Shown: positions 4,424 to 5,210 of the stretch, piece by piece
Layout of the letters: every line of letters begins with the position of its first letter
How positions within the stretch are numbered: the stretch's first letter is position 1
Assembly: GCA_028292305.1 (NCBI GenBank)
Contig: JAQGMQ010000432.1
Coordinates: forward strand, 1 to 5,210
Direction of reading: 5' to 3'
Source of the DNA: Rhodoferax sp.
Lineage (GTDB): Bacteria > Pseudomonadota > Gammaproteobacteria > Burkholderiales > Burkholderiaceae_C
Length of the DNA: 5,210 bases
Position numbers and translations under genes: made by a program
Notes under the pieces: model-generated
Databases searched by the model: none
What the model saw: only the letters and a program-made list of their open reading frames with translations
What the model was told of the DNA's origin: nothing

Positions 4424-5210
4424 ATGCCCAAAACCACCCCACCGGCTTCCGCTGGCAACCCGAGCAAAGGCGCCACGGCCGCGGCAACCGCCAAGGCGGC
4501 CGCCCGCAACACCGACAGCGGCCCCGCCAGGGGCGCCGCGCCTGGCGAGGTGCCCGACCTGGCCGCCGAGAAGATGGCACAGGTCCAGGCGTTGGTCGCT
4601 GGCATGCCGTTCAACGCCAACAAGGCCGTTGAACACGGCTTCGCCAACGGCATTGCGCCCCAGCGCGGCGCCACGGTCGAACCCCTGTCGCGTTTGCCCG
4701 CGGGCAGCACGCTGTCAGAAGAAAACGGCACCGAGAAGACAGGCAGCCTGGCACCCGAGGGCGTGAACTCGACCATCGAGCCGCTCGACCGCGTGCGTGT
4801 CGACTCGTCAGGTCAACGGTTGACGACCAACCAGGGCGTGCCCGTTGCCGACAACCAGAATTCGCTGAAGTTCGGCGTGCGCGGCCCGGCCCTGCTCGAA
4901 GACTTCATCCTGCGCGAGAAGATCACCCACTTCGACCACGAACGTATTCCAGAGCGCATCGTGCACGCCCGCGGCTCGGCCGCCCACGGCTTCTTCGAGG
5001 CCTATGAGCCGATGACGCAATACACCAAGGCCGCGCCCTACAAGGAGGCCGGCAAGATCACGCCGGTGTTCGTGCGCTTCTCCACCGTGGCCGGCGAGCG
5101 CGGCTCCAAGGACACGGCGCGCGACGTGCGCGGCTTTGCCGTCAAGTTCTACACCGACGAGGGCAACTGGGACCTGGTGGGCAACAACATGCCGGTGTTC
5201 TTCATTCAGG
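4424..5210 (+). CDS. katE: Monofunctional haem catalase, KatE/HPII type (3' end beyond window)
   Basis: The first 262 residues of a catalase that dismutates hydrogen peroxide to water and oxygen are present; the C-terminal part is outside. The catalytic histidine is His181 in RIVHARGSAAHGFF (178-191) and the catalytic Asn is Asn254 in DLVGNNMPVFF (250-260). The 73-residue separation equals that of His74 and Asn147 in bovine catalase. LLEDFILREKITHFDHERIP (158-177) and VRFSTVAGERGS (217-228) are highly typical. TTNQGVPVADNQNSL before the core matches the HPII layout, so the large-subunit clade is likely. The N-terminus to about residue 50 is Ala/Pro/Lys-rich and disordered-looking, and it places the catalytic His about 53 residues later than in E. 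coli HPII. The ATG at 4424 has no Shine-Dalgarno. Met51 (4574) would give an HPII-like length but also lacks one, so the start is uncertain. The enzyme is probably cytoplasmic, as no signal peptide is seen. Confidence 0.93.
   Translation, partial: MPKTTPPASAGNPSKGATAAATAKAAARNTDSGPARGAAPGEVPDLAAEKMAQVQALVAGMPFNANKAVEHGFANGIAPQRGATVEPLSRLPAGSTLSEENGTEKTGSLAPEGVNSTIEPLDRVRVDSSGQRLTTNQGVPVADNQNSLKFGVRGPALLEDFILREKITHFDHERIPERIVHARGSAAHGFFEAYEPMTQYTKAAPYKEAGKITPVFVRFSTVAGERGSKDTARDVRGFAVKFYTDEGNWDLVGNNMPVFFIQ

Noticed and set aside
4120..4632. Plus-strand open frame (170 codons) covering the fbpA-katE intergenic region
   Set aside because: It overlaps the catalase start in another frame, and its tail is low-complexity Arg/Gly/Gln. 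No ribosome-binding site or domain is visible.
4348..4776. Minus-strand open frame (142 codons) opposite the catalase N-terminus
   Set aside because: It is antisense to the catalase reading frame, Ala/Gly/Arg-biased, and has no recognisable motif.

Overview
The window reads as chromosomal DNA of a high-GC betaproteobacterium, most likely order Burkholderiales and probably family Comamonadaceae (Variovorax/Acidovorax-like). This placement rests on strong G/C bias at third codon positions, a DUF3034 protein paired with a secreted truncated globin, and the style of the hypothetical proteins. It is an inference, not a search result. I see no mobile element, tRNA, rRNA, CRISPR array or clear rho-independent terminator.

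Layout. (1) Positions 1-1045, minus strand: a histidine phosphatase-superfamily gene (410-1045), then the 5' part of a helical-repeat protein that leaves the window at its left edge (364 down to 1). (2) Positions 1046-1218: a divergent intergenic region with a recognisable promoter and two small inverted repeats. It drives a 90-residue two-helix membrane protein of unknown function (1219-1491). (3) Positions 1492-3045, plus strand: a DUF3034 outer-membrane-barrel-like protein (1595-2539) and, 2 bases later, a group 1 truncated haemoglobin with a signal peptide (2542-3045). (4) Positions 3067-4098, minus strand: an FbpA-type periplasmic Fe(III)-binding protein, convergent with the globin. Upstream of it lie a perfect TATAAT and a Fur-box-like dyad. 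(5) From 4424 to the right edge, plus strand: the N-terminal 262 residues of a monofunctional haem catalase of the KatE (HPII) type, divergent from the iron-binding gene across a 325-base intergenic region.

How the genes may fit together. The right two thirds has an envelope iron, haem and peroxide theme: a periplasmic globin with a predicted outer-membrane partner, a probably Fur-controlled ferric-iron-binding protein, and a catalase. The iron-binding gene has no permease or ATPase gene next to it, because a convergent gene lies on one side and a divergent gene on the other. It is therefore an orphan binding protein at this locus. The most interesting item is the DUF3034/secreted-globin pair. 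An ungapped alignment to Mycobacterium tuberculosis GlbN (recalled from memory) places valine at B10 and leucine at E11, so the usual polar distal haem pocket is missing.
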